Positions 7,801 to 16,410 are shown, numbered from the stretch's first letter. The stretch is 64,000 nucleotides of DNA from Curtobacterium sp. MCJR17_020 (GCF_003234365.2 NZ_CP126260.1:3472001-3536000), one strand, 5' to 3'. The notes: generated from the sequence alone by a model not told the origin. Numbers and translations: made by a program.

Positions 7801-10248
7801 GTCGTACTCACGACGCCAGGTGGCGCCGGCGGGGTCGGTGATGGCCTGGAGGCGCGACAAGGCGTCGTGCGCGAACGTCCAGACCGCGCCGCCCGGCAAT
7901 GCGAGCTCCGCCAGGTTCCCCTGGTCGTCGAACGTCCGCGAGACACGCCGACCCAGCGGGTCGGTGGTCGTCGAGAGCTCGCCGTTCGGGGCGTAGTCGA
8001 ACGTGGTGCGTGCTCCGAGCGGGTCCACGACCGCTGCGATGCGTGAGCCGGCGCCGTACTCGAATCGCCAGACGGCTCCGTCGGCGTCACGTCGTTCGAC
8101 GAGGAGCCCAGCTGCGTCGTAGCGGTACTCGCTCCGTGCGCCGGAGGGGCTGACCGCGGCAACCGGGCGACCGGCCGGATCGCGCTCGATCCGCGCGGTG
8201 TCGCCGACAGCGTTCGTGGTCGCGGCGAGCTCGCCGAACGCGTCGTGGGAAAGCGTCAGGACCACGCCCGCCGGGTCGACGACGCGGGTGAGGGCGCCGT
8301 CCTGCCAGGTCAGCTCCGTCCGGCCGCCGACCGGGTCGGTGATCACCGACGGGTCGCGGTCGTCGCCCACGTACTCGTAGGCGACGACGGCGCCGGCCTC
8401 GGTGACGACGGTCGCGACGCGGTCCTGCTCGTCGTACCCGTAGGTCAGGTCACCGCCGGACGGCGTGACGGTGCGGGTCTTCCGGCCGCAGTCGTCGTAC
8501 GCGTGCACGGTGACGGACCCGTCCCGCTCGGTCGCCGACACGAGGTTGCCGTGCCGGTCGTAGCTCATCGACTGGCGTCGGTCGTCGGAGTCGATGACCC
8601 CGACCAGGCGCCCCTTGGCGTCGGCGATGTACGAGTTGGACCGGGAGCCGTCGTGGTCGGACACCACCGTGACACGACCGGGCAGGTACGCGAACCGCAC
8701 CGTGCGGCCGTGCGGGCTGACCTGCTCGACGACGCGACGCTGGTCGTCGTAGGTGTTGTCGACCTCGACGACACCGGCCGCGCTCGTGACCGTCGTGATC
8801 AGGTCGTCGTCGTTCCAGCCGTAGATCCGGGTGCCGACGGCATCGGTCGCCGAGACGAGTCGGCCGCGATCGTCGTACCCGTACTCGACCCGGCGGCCGT
8901 CGGAGGCGCGGAGCACCGCCACCCGGCCGTCGACGTGGTCGACGTCGATCGAGCGACCGCGCTCGTGCACCAGGCGCACGACGACGTCGGCGGCGTCCCG
9001 CTCGACGCGGACCGCGGTGCCGGTCCCACCACGCTGTCCGAGCCACAGCCCGGACGGCGAGAAGTCGATGCGCCCGCCCTGGTTGTCGCGGACGACGAGC
9101 CGGTCGCCCTCGGCCGCGAGCCAGCGGTTCTCGCCGACGCCGCGGGCCCACCCCTCGCCGTCGCGCGGGAAGCGCACCTGGCGACCGTCGGCGCCGACGA
9201 ACGACGCGCCTTCGTCGTCGATGAGCAGCCGGGTCTCGAGGATCGACGCCCACCCCGGACCGAAGAGCCCGACGTGCTGGTCGAGGGAGTTGTACATGCG
9301 GGTGACCTGCAGCGCTGCAGATGCACCGGTGAACCCGAGGTCGAGCTCCGGTTCGAGGAAGTTGCCCGTCGTGGTGTTGACCGGGTCCATCGAGTAGCCG
9401 GTCGTCGGCTGGGCCCCGTAGGCCGACGGCGGATCGAACTGCAGGTCGGTGCGGGACTGCGAGACCCCCGCGGCAGCCAGGGCTGCGGCGAGCGCGGCAT
9501 CCGAAACCGTGGAGACGGCGCCTTCACCGCCGGCAGCAGCGAACGCGTCGGCGATGGTGTTCGCCCACGTGACGTCCTGGCCGTTGGCGGTGATCCACTG
9601 CTCGAAGGCGTTCACCAGGCTCGTCGCGTCGATGTGCCCCCAGGAGCACTTCGACGCGAAGTCGGTGAGCTTGCCGCGCAGGCCAGCCGGCTTGCCGTCG
9701 AGCGACTGGTTCAGTGTCGACGACCCGGTGGCGAACGAGCGGAGGTCGGCGGGCTTCGCGGACGACGTCCCGCCACCGCCCCCACCACCGGAGCCGGGGT
9801 TCGGCGTCTGGCGCGGGGTGCTCGGTCCGGTCGCCTGGTCGAACGTCGGTGCGTCCTCGTGGTGGACGGTGGGCGGCACGGGAGCCCCGGCGACCTTGTC
9901 GTGCACCCACTCGAAGAAGTTCCGGTCGCCGTACTCCGCTTCCCAGTCGCGGGCTTCCTTGCGACGAGCGTTCTCCCGCTCGGCAGCGGCCTTCATCTTG
10001 TCGACCCACCCCGCGACGGTGCGGAGGTTCGCGGCGATCGTCGAACCGTCGGACGCTGCCGTCGACGCGTTCTGCGCGAAGAGCTCGGAGAAGTGCCCGC
10101 GGAACTCTTGCGACGCGGTCGTGACGTAGGACTGCCGTGAGCCGGCCTGCCCCTCGATCGACTCGGCCGCGCCGTTCAGCGCCGTGCTGAGTGCGTCGGC
10201 CGTGCCGTCGTCGAACTCGACCGGATCGTTGCCGTGCAGGTCAGCCAT
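4867..10248 (-). CDS. Full-length Rhs/YD-repeat polymorphic toxin with WXG-like N-terminus
   Basis: 1,793 residues. Residues ~1-130 are a helical, soluble domain that looks like a WXG100/LXG-type secretion head, followed by a Gly/Pro linker (~130-170). Near residue 280 comes a DUF6531-like entry to the Rhs shell (YSMDPVNTTTGNF), then more than twenty YD repeats (pattern YDxxGRxxxxTD) to about residue 1,430. The core closes with ARVYDPAARGFLSVDP and DPLHAVDPLGL. The last ~280 residues are the variable tip: Gly/Ala-rich with several hydrophobic stretches, no nuclease or other catalytic motif that I recognise, and a C-terminus GSAVGGSVVGGLFG. Such proteins encapsulate a toxic tip and act in contact-dependent competition. 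The gene sits between a WXG100-like gene and an ATGA-coupled membrane gene. No ESX secretion genes are in the window. Confidence 0.85.
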   Translation of the reverse strand: MADLHGNDPVEFDDGTADALSTALNGAAESIEGQAGSRQSYVTTASQEFRGHFSELFAQNASTAASDGSTIAANLRTVAGWVDKMKAAAERENARRKEARDWEAEYGDRNFFEWVHDKVAGAPVPPTVHHEDAPTFDQATGPSTPRQTPNPGSGGGGGGGTSSAKPADLRSFATGSSTLNQSLDGKPAGLRGKLTDFASKCSWGHIDATSLVNAFEQWITANGQDVTWANTIADAFAAAGGEGAVSTVSDAALAAALAAAGVSQSRTDLQFDPPSAYGAQPTTGYSMDPVNTTTGNFLEPELDLGFTGASAALQVTRMYNSLDQHVGLFGPGWASILETRLLIDDEGASFVGADGRQVRFPRDGEGWARGVGENRWLAAEGDRLVVRDNQGGRIDFSPSGLWLGQRGGTGTAVRVERDAADVVVRLVHERGRSIDVDHVDGRVAVLRASDGRRVEYGYDDRGRLVSATDAVGTRIYGWNDDDLITTVTSAAGVVEVDNTYDDQRRVVEQVSPHGRTVRFAYLPGRVTVVSDHDGSRSNSYIADAKGRLVGVIDSDDRRQSMSYDRHGNLVSATERDGSVTVHAYDDCGRKTRTVTPSGGDLTYGYDEQDRVATVVTEAGAVVAYEYVGDDRDPSVITDPVGGRTELTWQDGALTRVVDPAGVVLTLSHDAFGELAATTNAVGDTARIERDPAGRPVAAVSPSGARSEYRYDAAGLLVERRDADGAVWRFEYGAGSRIAAVVDPLGARTTFDYAPNGELSTTTDPLGRRVSRTFDDQGNLAELALPGGAVWTFAHDALSRLQAITDPAGATWRREYDVVGELTATVDPTGVRQEFSDDVATGVATLRDAFDTATVRFDEYGRPVESTSDETGSELVTYDAAGRPVELVDGEGGLTRLERDLAGRVVALVAPSGARSTYEYDACGRPAAATDAAGARTTLAYDADSRVVARTLPTGEVEEVTYDAVGRVVTQTTPGSGTARFRYDQAGRLVSSHDARFGRRRFRYDPAGQLIEVVNGLDGVTSFEYDERGRLVTITDPAGGTTRREYDAADRVVAVTDPLDRTTTAAYDPAGRQIRQTDPDGRTTEWTHDAAGRQRAVLVDGAVQSEISRDAVHRTVVVTDHTRGAGRTIQHDRRGLLVRRARGDQSVAWEYDADGNRTARVDPNGTRTTYRRDAVGRVVGVERDGTPAGTFSYDASGRIVQAATGELVQSWSYEGGALVAHTSTTLDGATTTRIERDANARITAIDGPSGVVSYEYDPAGQLVRAGDSTWTYDDRGRLVAETVDSVETRHEYDDAGQIIATITEDGRTEYVHDGLGRRIRRTAADGSTTEYAWSDLGYLAAVVDRDASYAETGRLDVWVDALGELAEVGGVAAWWDSAAVVPSLISIADTSLLDLPGGVTAIGDVVTQPAWRSARATDAADPWAALAAVTDVGLPAGVALTGSGGVSVAGLEWLGARVYDPAARGFLSVDPLAPILGAAWSGNPYSYAGNDPLHAVDPLGLRPATDKDLQAYRDANQGAIAAAGSWWNDNWEYVAAGAAIGLGVALMFTGVGGPAGIALMAASGALLSGGVSVASQKAQTGKVDWGRVGVDTAVGGVLGAAGGGAMMFGKAAMAGAPAGQAARAVAVNMGVNGGVGAVSGGVTNLQKNGWQIRNGWEFAGDVVGGGVTGAAGGMAGPAGGTIAKEIGYSASGALAQGTSLVLSGASTAAGTAVSQVISGDGVDLGTVAQNGATGMAGTYVSGRILPGQHGVDTLAQMPYFHPRTPSGAFNFLQKNTSTLWGSAVGGSVVGGLFG
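5691..6308. repeat. ~618-bp Rhs-core direct repeat, copy 2
   Basis: Inside the full-length rhs gene; near-identical to 2700-3317 in the same orientation. Identity ends abruptly where the variable tip begins (near 5691) and, on the other side, where the orphan copy has lost part of the repeat region (near 6308). Confidence 0.9.
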
Positions 10249-10354
10249 GGTTCATCCCCCGAAGTCGTACTGGTCGTGCTGGTCACGCGGCCCCACCGAC
10301 CGCGAACGCCCGGACCGCCGCGAGTGCGACGGTCCGGGCGGAACGAGTGGCTGC

Positions 10355-10636
10355 TTACGCGCCGCCACCCGCGGTGAAGATGTCCTGCGAGATCTTGTCG
10401 AGCTGCGTGCGGAGCTGCTCGAGTTCGGTCTTCGCCTTGTCGAGGGCGGCCTTGGTCTCCGGCCAGGTCGACCCACGGAACGTCGCCGCGAGCGGGCCGT
10501 CCCAGACGTTGGAGTCGGACAGGATCCGGCCCTGGGCGTCGAGCTGCGAGATCTGGTCGGTGAAACCACCGTTGATGATCGACTGGACCTGACGGATGGC
10601 GGTCTTGGCCTGCTCGGTCGAAAGGACACGCGACAT
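10355..10636 (-). CDS. WXG100-like small secretion partner of Rhs
   Basis: 93 residues, no signal peptide. It has two predicted helices separated by a turn containing V-W-D-G (residues ~44-47), which fits the W-x-G hairpin of WXG100 proteins. The second helix is charged and coiled-coil-like (ETKAALDKAKTELEQLRTQL). The length is typical for the family. It lies 106 bp upstream of rhs on the same strand, and a ribosome binding site (AAGAGG) precedes the ATG. WXG100 proteins are exported by type VII (ESX) systems, often with a larger effector whose head has the same fold. I infer it chaperones or co-exports the Rhs protein. Confidence 0.75.
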   Translation of the reverse strand: MSRVLSTEQAKTAIRQVQSIINGGFTDQISQLDAQGRILSDSNVWDGPLAATFRGSTWPETKAALDKAKTELEQLRTQLDKISQDIFTAGGGA

Positions 10637-10843
10637 GATGAACCTCTTTCATTCGTAGCTGCACCCCCGCGCAGTGGAATCCCCCCGGAGGCTCTGACGG
10701 GACCCACCATACCCACAAACGGGCGCAGATGTCACCGTTCGTATATCGTGATCGTTCCTCCACGAACAGTCCGTTCACCGCGGGTTTCCACAGCGTCCAC
10801 CGGGGCCCCTCCGGCCGTGGTGCCCGGGTGGCAGGATGTGGAC

Positions 10844-13009
10844 ATGGACACCGAACCGCAGCTCGACGGCGAATCCGTCGCACCCGACCTCGACGACTTC
10901 GACGAGGTCGTCGAGATCGAGCACGAGTCGCTGCCGTCGGACCGCTACTTCGACCGCGAGCTGAGCTGGCTCCGCTTCAACCAGCGAGTGCTCGAGCTGG
11001 GCGAGGACCGTACGCAGCCCCTGCTCGAGCGGGCGAACTTCCTGGCGATCTTCGCGTCCAACCTCGACGAGTTCTTCATGGTCCGGGTCGCGGGCCTGAA
11101 GCGCCGCATCGACACCGGCATCGCCGTGCCGACGAACGTCGGCCGCGCCCCGAGCGACGTCCTGCGCGACATCGCGAAGAAGGCGCACGAGCTCCAGGAC
11201 CGGCACGCCCAGGCGTTCATCGGGTCGCTCAAGCCCGATCTCGACGCCGCCGGCATCCACGTCGAGCACTGGTCCGACCTGGACGAGGCCGACCGGCTCC
11301 GGATGCGCGAGTACTTCAACGAGCAGATCTTCCCGGTGCTCATGCCCCTGGCGGTCGACCCGGCGCACCCGTTCCCCTACATCTCCGGGCTCTCGCTCAA
11401 CCTGGCCGTCCGGGTCCGCAACCCGAAGTCGCAGCGCCAGGAGTTCGCGCGCCTCAAGGTGCCGCAGAACTTCTCCCGCTTCATCAAGCTGCCGGACGAC
11501 AACTCCGGCCGGATGCGCTTCATCCCCCTCGAAGACCTCATCGCGAACCACCTCGACGACCTGTTCCCGGGGATGCAGGTCCTCGAGCACCACGTGTTCC
11601 GCGTCACGCGCAACGAGGACGTCGAGATCGAGGAGGACGAGGCCGAGAACCTCATCCAGGCCCTCGAGCGCGAGCTGCTGCGCCGCCGGTTCGGACCGCC
11701 CATCCGCCTCGAGATCACCGAGGACATGGACCCGGTGACCCTCGACCTGCTCGTGCGTGAGCTCGACATCACCGAGCAGGAGGTCTTCCGGCTGCCGTCG
11801 CCGCTCGACCTCGGCGGCCTGTTCGAGCTCTCGAAGATCAACCGCCCGGACCTGCACTACCCGAAGCACGTGCCGACGACCCCGGTGCAGTTCCAGCCCG
11901 GTGAGCCGAACACGAAGCCCGACCTGTTCCGTGCGATCGCCGCCAAGGACGTCCTCGTGCACCACCCGTACGAGTCCTTCGCGACGAGCGTGCAGGCGTT
12001 CCTCGAGCAGGCCGCGGCCGACCCGCACGTGCTCGCCATCAAGCAGACGCTGTACCGCACCTCGGGTGACAGCCCCATCGTCGAGGCCCTGATCGACGCG
12101 GCCGCCGCTGGCAAGCAGGTCCTGGCGCTCGTCGAGATCAAGGCGCGCTTCGACGAGCAGAACAACATCACGTGGGCCCGGAAGCTCGAGAAGGCCGGCG
12201 TGCACGTCGTCTACGGCCTGGTCGGGCTGAAGACGCACTCGAAGCTCGTGCTCGTCATCCGGCAAGAGGGCGGCACGCTCAAGCACTACAGCCACATCGG
12301 CACGGGCAACTACAACCCGAAGACCTCGCGCATCTACGAGGACATGGGCCTGTTCACCGCCGACGACACCGTGGGCAAGGACCTGACGCGCCTGTTCAAC
12401 GAGCTGTCCGGCTACGCGATCGAGAAGAAGTTCAAGCGGCTGCTCGTCGCGCCGTTGCACCTGCGCAAGGGGCTGCTCAAGCGGATCCAGACCGAGTCCG
12501 ACAATGCGCGTGCCGGCAAGCCGTCCGGCATCCGGATCAAGGTCAACTCGATGGTCGACGAGCAGATCATCGACGCCCTGTACCTGGCCAGCCAGGCCGG
12601 CGTGCCGGTGGACATCTGGGTGCGCGGCATCTGCTCGCTCAAGCCGGGGATGGAAGGCGTGAGCGACACCATCCGGGTACGGAGCATCGTCGGGCGGTAC
12701 CTCGAGCACTCCCGTGCGTTCGCGTTCCACAACGACGGCGACCCGGCGGTGTTCATCGGCAGCGCCGACATGATGCACCGCAACCTCGACCGCCGCGTCG
12801 AGGCCCTCGTCCGGCTGACGGCACCGGACCACATCGACGAGGTGCTCGCGATGTTCGACCTGGCGATGGCCGACACCGCGAGCTCGTGGCACCTCGAGTC
12901 CGACGGCGAGTGGACCCGCCACTCGACCGACGATGACGGTCGCCCGCTCGAAGACGTGCAGAATGTGACGATGCGGAAGATCTCGGCTCGGAAGCGCTCC
13001 ACTCGGTGA
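10844..13009 (+). CDS. ppk1: Polyphosphate kinase 1
   Basis: 721 residues. Reversibly transfers the ATP gamma-phosphate to inorganic polyphosphate. The N-terminal domain begins with the family hallmark FDRELSWLRFNQRVLE. The catalytic half carries the autophosphorylated histidine region HYSHIGTGNYN (about 481-491) and the second conserved block HSRAFAFHND...GSADMMHRNLDRR (about 620-645). The ATG at 10844 is chosen because AGGA lies 7 nt upstream and the protein matches the usual family start; the reading frame itself stays open far upstream. It overlaps the next gene by GTGA. Pairing with a MutT1-type gene and the pst operon downstream makes a phosphate-storage block. Confidence 0.95.
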   Translation: MDTEPQLDGESVAPDLDDFDEVVEIEHESLPSDRYFDRELSWLRFNQRVLELGEDRTQPLLERANFLAIFASNLDEFFMVRVAGLKRRIDTGIAVPTNVGRAPSDVLRDIAKKAHELQDRHAQAFIGSLKPDLDAAGIHVEHWSDLDEADRLRMREYFNEQIFPVLMPLAVDPAHPFPYISGLSLNLAVRVRNPKSQRQEFARLKVPQNFSRFIKLPDDNSGRMRFIPLEDLIANHLDDLFPGMQVLEHHVFRVTRNEDVEIEEDEAENLIQALERELLRRRFGPPIRLEITEDMDPVTLDLLVRELDITEQEVFRLPSPLDLGGLFELSKINRPDLHYPKHVPTTPVQFQPGEPNTKPDLFRAIAAKDVLVHHPYESFATSVQAFLEQAAADPHVLAIKQTLYRTSGDSPIVEALIDAAAAGKQVLALVEIKARFDEQNNITWARKLEKAGVHVVYGLVGLKTHSKLVLVIRQEGGTLKHYSHIGTGNYNPKTSRIYEDMGLFTADDTVGKDLTRLFNELSGYAIEKKFKRLLVAPLHLRKGLLKRIQTESDNARAGKPSGIRIKVNSMVDEQIIDALYLASQAGVPVDIWVRGICSLKPGMEGVSDTIRVRSIVGRYLEHSRAFAFHNDGDPAVFIGSADMMHRNLDRRVEALVRLTAPDHIDEVLAMFDLAMADTASSWHLESDGEWTRHSTDDDGRPLEDVQNVTMRKISARKRSTR

Positions 13010-13953
13010 GCGGCGGTCCCTCGGGCCCCGTCCTCGCCGCCGGCGCAGTCGTCTGGCGCGAACAGGACGGCACGCCCCTCGTGCTGCTCATCCACCGCGA
13101 CCACCACAAGGACGTCTCCCTGCCCAAGGGCAAGGTCGACCCGGGCGAGGCCGTCCCGACGACCGCCGTGCGCGAGATCGACGAGGAGACCGGGTACCGC
13201 GTGCACCTCGGCGCCCCGCTCGGCACCGCGGAGTACGTGCTGCCGAACGGCCGCGACAAGGTCGTGCACTACTGGGCAGCCCGCGTCTCGTCGAAGGAGT
13301 ACGCCCGCGCGGGTGACTTCACCCCGAACCACGAGGTCGCGGCCCTCGAGTGGGTCACGATCGACGACGCCCGCAACCGTCTGACGTACGAGCGCGACGT
13401 GGCGATCCTCGACCGGTTCGCCGAGCGCGCCGCCGCGGGCCAGCACCGCACGTTCGCCCTGATCGCGCTGCGACACGCGAAGACCGTGCCCGGCTCCGAC
13501 TGGAACGGCCCGGACGCCACCCGTCCACTCCTGCCCGTCGGTCGTTCCCAGGCCAAGGCCGCCGCGTCGCCCGTCGCCGCGTTCGGCCCGAAGAAGATCG
13601 TGAGCAGCACGGCGGCCCGGTGCCTCGCCACTGTCGAACCGCTGTCCGCCACCACGAAGCTCGGCGTCTCGAGCACCCCCGACATCAGCCAGGACGCCCA
13701 CGACCGCGGGGCCGCAGACGTCAAGGGCGTCGTCCGACGCCGGCTCGACAAGGGCAAGACCGCGGTGCTGTGCTCGCACGGGCCGGTGCTGCCGGACATC
13801 ATCGCCCGGATCGCCACCGCGACCGCCGACGACTCCGGCCGGTTCGACCTGCGCCGCGCCGCGATGCTGTCGGTCGGCGACTTCTCGGTGATGCACATCG
13901 CCGGCGAGACCCTCGTCGCCGTCGAGACGCACCGCAACACGATCCCGGCGTAG
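13006..13953 (+). CDS. mutT1: Nudix hydrolase fused to histidine phosphatase (MutT1-like)
   Basis: 315 residues. The N-terminal Nudix domain has a full Nudix box (GKVDPGEAVPTTAVREIDEE, about 42-61). The C-terminal half is a histidine-phosphatase domain starting with LRHAKT (about 155-160), with a second histidine in SHGP. This two-domain layout is that of mycobacterial MutT1, which cleans oxidised guanine nucleotides and diadenosine polyphosphates, and whose gene also neighbours ppk1. The GTG start overlaps the ppk stop (GTGA), so the two are translationally coupled. Confidence 0.88.
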   Translation: MSGGPSGPVLAAGAVVWREQDGTPLVLLIHRDHHKDVSLPKGKVDPGEAVPTTAVREIDEETGYRVHLGAPLGTAEYVLPNGRDKVVHYWAARVSSKEYARAGDFTPNHEVAALEWVTIDDARNRLTYERDVAILDRFAERAAAGQHRTFALIALRHAKTVPGSDWNGPDATRPLLPVGRSQAKAAASPVAAFGPKKIVSSTAARCLATVEPLSATTKLGVSSTPDISQDAHDRGAADVKGVVRRRLDKGKTAVLCSHGPVLPDIIARIATATADDSGRFDLRRAAMLSVGDFSVMHIAGETLVAVETHRNTIPA

Positions 13954-13982
13954 CGACCGCACGCCCTGCACCCGGCCACGGG

Positions 13983-14003
13983 CCGGGCGTCCGCCGCGCC
14001 CGG
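13983..14003 (+). terminator. Hairpin after mutT1
   Basis: CCGGGCG (13983-13989) pairs with CGCCCGG (13997-14003) over a 7-nt loop, 30 bp after the mutT1 stop. There is no T-run. It likely separates ppk-mutT1 from the pst promoter. Confidence 0.45.
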
Positions 14004-14039
14004 AACGCGATCCGCGCCTCCCGGTCGGCACAACCCCTC

Positions 14040-14057
14040 GTTCACCTTCCGTTCACC
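14040..14057 (+). promoter_or_regulatory. PHO-box-like direct repeat upstream of pstS
   Basis: GTTCACC occurs at 14040-14046 and again at 14051-14057, an 11-bp period. This is the repeat unit and spacing of actinobacterial PhoP boxes. It lies about 32 bp upstream of a -10 box. A response to phosphate starvation through PhoRP is inferred. Confidence 0.7.
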
Positions 14058-14088
14058 AACGCGCGTGATCCCCGTCACCTCGCGTCCC

Positions 14089-14094
14089 TACAGT
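14089..14094 (+). promoter_or_regulatory. -10 box of the pst promoter
   Basis: TACAGT, fitting TANNNT, downstream of the PHO-box repeat and about 70 bp before the pstS start. The resulting leader carries the pstS ribosome binding site (GAAGGGA, 14151-14157). Confidence 0.5.
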
Positions 14095-14163
14095 CGCTCC
14101 CGGGTCGGCACCGGCCCAGGGACCGCAGTGGTCCCACTGCACCCCATCCCCGAAGGGACCCCT

Positions 14164-15267
14164 GTGAACATCAAGCGAATCGGTTCGATCGCAGCAATCG
14201 CGATCGCCGGCGCAGTCGTGCTCTCCTCGTGCGCGGCGAACGAGGACGCGGGCAGCACCGAGTCCTCCTCGAGCAACACCGGCTCCTCGAGCCTCACCGG
14301 CACCCTGACCGGCTCCGGCTCGTCCGCCCAGCAGACCGCGCAGGCCACCTGGGCCGCCGGTTTCCAGGACGTCGCCAAGGGCGTCACGGTGAACTACTCG
14401 CCCGACGGCTCGGGCGCCGGCCGCAAGAACTTCATCTCGGGCGCCGCGGACTTCGCCGGCTCCGACGCAGCACTGAACGACGAGGAGCTCTCGGGCTCCT
14501 TCGACCTGTGCAAGGCCGACACCAAGGCCATCGACATCCCGGTCTACATCTCCCCGATCGCGATCGCCTACAAGGTCGACGGCGTCAGCGACCTGACCCT
14601 CGACGCGAAGACCATCGCGGGCATCTTCTCGGGCAAGATCACCAAGTGGAACGACTCGCAGATCGCCGACCTGAACGACGGCGTCGACCTGCCGGACGCG
14701 AACATCACGGTCGTGCACCGCTCCGACGACTCGGGCACCACGCAGAACTTCTCGGAGTACGTCTCTGCGAACGCCGGCGACGTCTGGACCGAAGAGCCGA
14801 GCCAGACCTTCCCGTACTCGGTCGGTGACAGCGCGAAGGGCACCTCCGGTGTCGCCTCCGCGATGGGCAGCGCGTCCAACGCGATCACCTACATCGACGA
14901 CTCCGGCGCGGGTGACCTCGACAAGGCGAAGCTGATGGTCGGCGACAAGGCCACCGAGATCTCGGCCGACGGCGCCGCGCAGGTCGTCGCCGACTCGAAG
15001 GTCGCCAGCGGCCGCGAGGACAACGACCTCGCGATCGACATCGACCGCAAGGACACCGCTGACGGCGCCTGGCCACTCGTCCTCGTCTCCTACGCCATCG
15101 CGTGCCAGGAGTACAAGGACTCGGACAAGGCCGACCTGGTCAAGGGCTTCCTGAACTACGTCGTCTCCGGCGACGCCCAGGACGCTGCGGCGAAGGAGGC
15201 CAAGTCGGCCGCCCTGTCGTCCGACCTGGCCGACAAGGCCGCTGCCGCGGTCGACTCCATCAAGTAA
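14164..15267 (+). CDS. pstS: Phosphate ABC transporter substrate-binding lipoprotein
   Basis: 367 residues. A lipoprotein signal (hydrophobic core then LSSC) is followed by a Ser/Thr-rich linker and the PstS fold. Visible binding-loop motifs are GSGSSAQQTAQATW near the N-terminus, SGAADFAGSDA, and HRSDDSGTTQNF. The GTG start is chosen because it has a good Shine-Dalgarno sequence 7 nt upstream and gives a normal signal peptide; upstream in-frame starts do not. It captures inorganic phosphate outside the membrane for PstCAB. First gene of the pst operon, behind a PHO-box-like repeat. Confidence 0.95.
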   Translation: MNIKRIGSIAAIAIAGAVVLSSCAANEDAGSTESSSSNTGSSSLTGTLTGSGSSAQQTAQATWAAGFQDVAKGVTVNYSPDGSGAGRKNFISGAADFAGSDAALNDEELSGSFDLCKADTKAIDIPVYISPIAIAYKVDGVSDLTLDAKTIAGIFSGKITKWNDSQIADLNDGVDLPDANITVVHRSDDSGTTQNFSEYVSANAGDVWTEEPSQTFPYSVGDSAKGTSGVASAMGSASNAITYIDDSGAGDLDKAKLMVGDKATEISADGAAQVVADSKVASGREDNDLAIDIDRKDTADGAWPLVLVSYAIACQEYKDSDKADLVKGFLNYVVSGDAQDAAAKEAKSAALSSDLADKAAAAVDSIK

Positions 15268-15278
15268 GACCCTCAAGC

Positions 15279-15318
15279 GCCCGGACGCCGGTCCCACCCA
15301 CCTGACCGGCGTCCGGGC
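15279..15318 (+). terminator. pstS-pstC intergenic hairpin (attenuator)
   Basis: A perfect 15-bp stem: GCCCGGACGCCGGTC (15279-15293) and its complement at 15304-15318, with a 10-nt loop, 12 bp after the pstS stop. It would reduce read-through so that the binding protein is made in excess over the membrane components, as is usual for binding-protein operons. Confidence 0.7.
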
Positions 15319-15446
15319 CCTTGCTCGTCGCGACGCGAGCAGCCCGGCTCCACCGCCAGCGCCCGTCCGACCAGCACCACGCACCACGCACCACGCACCA
15401 TCCCCGAACCCGTCGCCTCCCCCGGCGTTCCTCCGACAGGAGTCCC

Positions 15447-16397
15447 ATGACGACCGCACCGGCCCAGCCAGGGGCCACCGTCACCCCGACCAAGCCGAAG
15501 GCCGTCGTCCGCGTCGGTGACCGGGTGTTCTCCGCCGCCTCGGTGATCGCCGGCGGCCTCATCCTCTTCGTGCTCGTGCTCGTCGCCGCGTTCCTCGTCT
15601 GGCAGAGCATCCCGGCGTTCGCCGCCAAGGTCGGCGACCTGCCGAACAACGCCACGAACTTCTGGGACTACGTCGGCCCCCTGGTCTTCGGCACCGTCTG
15701 GTCCGCACTCATCGCGCTCGTGATCGCGGTCCCGCTCGCACTCGGGATCGCCCTGTTCATCTCGCACTACGCACCGCGGCGCCTCGCGCCGGTGCTCGGC
15801 TACGTCATCGACCTGCTCGCCGCGGTCCCGTCGGTCGTCTACGGCCTCTGGGGCATCGTGGTGCTGGCGCCGTTCGTGAAGCCGTTCTACGGCTTCCTGA
15901 ACGAGTACCTCGGCTGGTTCCCGCTCTTCTCCGGCCAGGTGTCCGGCACCGGCCGCACCATCCTGACCGCGTCGATCGTCCTCGCCGTGATGGCGATCCC
16001 GATCATGACGGCCGTCATGCGCGAGATCTTCCTGCAGGCGCCCACGCTCAACGAGGAAGCCGCCCTGGCCCTCGGTGCGACGCGCTGGGAGATGATCCGC
16101 CTGTCCGTGCTGCCGTTCGCGAAGTCCGGCATCGTGTCCGCGATCATGCTCGGGCTCGGACGTGCCCTGGGCGAGACGATGGCGATCGCCCTGGTGCTGT
16201 CGGTCTCGACGAACGTCACCTTCCAGATGCTGACCTCGCAGAACCCCTCGACGATCGCCGCGAACATCGCGCTGCAGTTCGCCGAGGCATCGGGGACCGC
16301 CCTGAACGCCCTGATCGCGACGGGCTTGATCCTGTTCGTCATCACCCTGGTCATCAACATGCTCGCGCGGTACATCGTCCGCACGCGGGTCAGCTGA
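15447..16397 (+). CDS. pstC: Phosphate ABC transporter permease PstC
   Basis: 316 residues with about six membrane spans. The permease loop has EEAALALGATRWEMIRLSVL (the EAA motif that contacts PstB) and the closing stretch GRALGETMAIALVL is typical of PstC. ATG at 15447 follows ACAGGAG. It forms the membrane channel with PstA; 13 bp separate it from pstA. Confidence 0.94.
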   Translation: MTTAPAQPGATVTPTKPKAVVRVGDRVFSAASVIAGGLILFVLVLVAAFLVWQSIPAFAAKVGDLPNNATNFWDYVGPLVFGTVWSALIALVIAVPLALGIALFISHYAPRRLAPVLGYVIDLLAAVPSVVYGLWGIVVLAPFVKPFYGFLNEYLGWFPLFSGQVSGTGRTILTASIVLAVMAIPIMTAVMREIFLQAPTLNEEAALALGATRWEMIRLSVLPFAKSGIVSAIMLGLGRALGETMAIALVLSVSTNVTFQMLTSQNPSTIAANIALQFAEASGTALNALIATGLILFVITLVINMLARYIVRTRVS

Positions 16398-16410
16398 GAG
16401 GTCGCACCCG

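Noticed and set aside
5392..8046. 884-codon open frame on the plus strand
   Set aside because: It is antisense to the YD repeats of rhs; composition is Arg/Asp/Val-rich with no domain, as expected from high-GC shadow frames.
10184..10843. Upstream extension of the ppk frame
   Set aside because: It lies antisense to the WXG100-like gene and the rhs start; the family N-terminus and a Shine-Dalgarno sequence fix the start at 10844.
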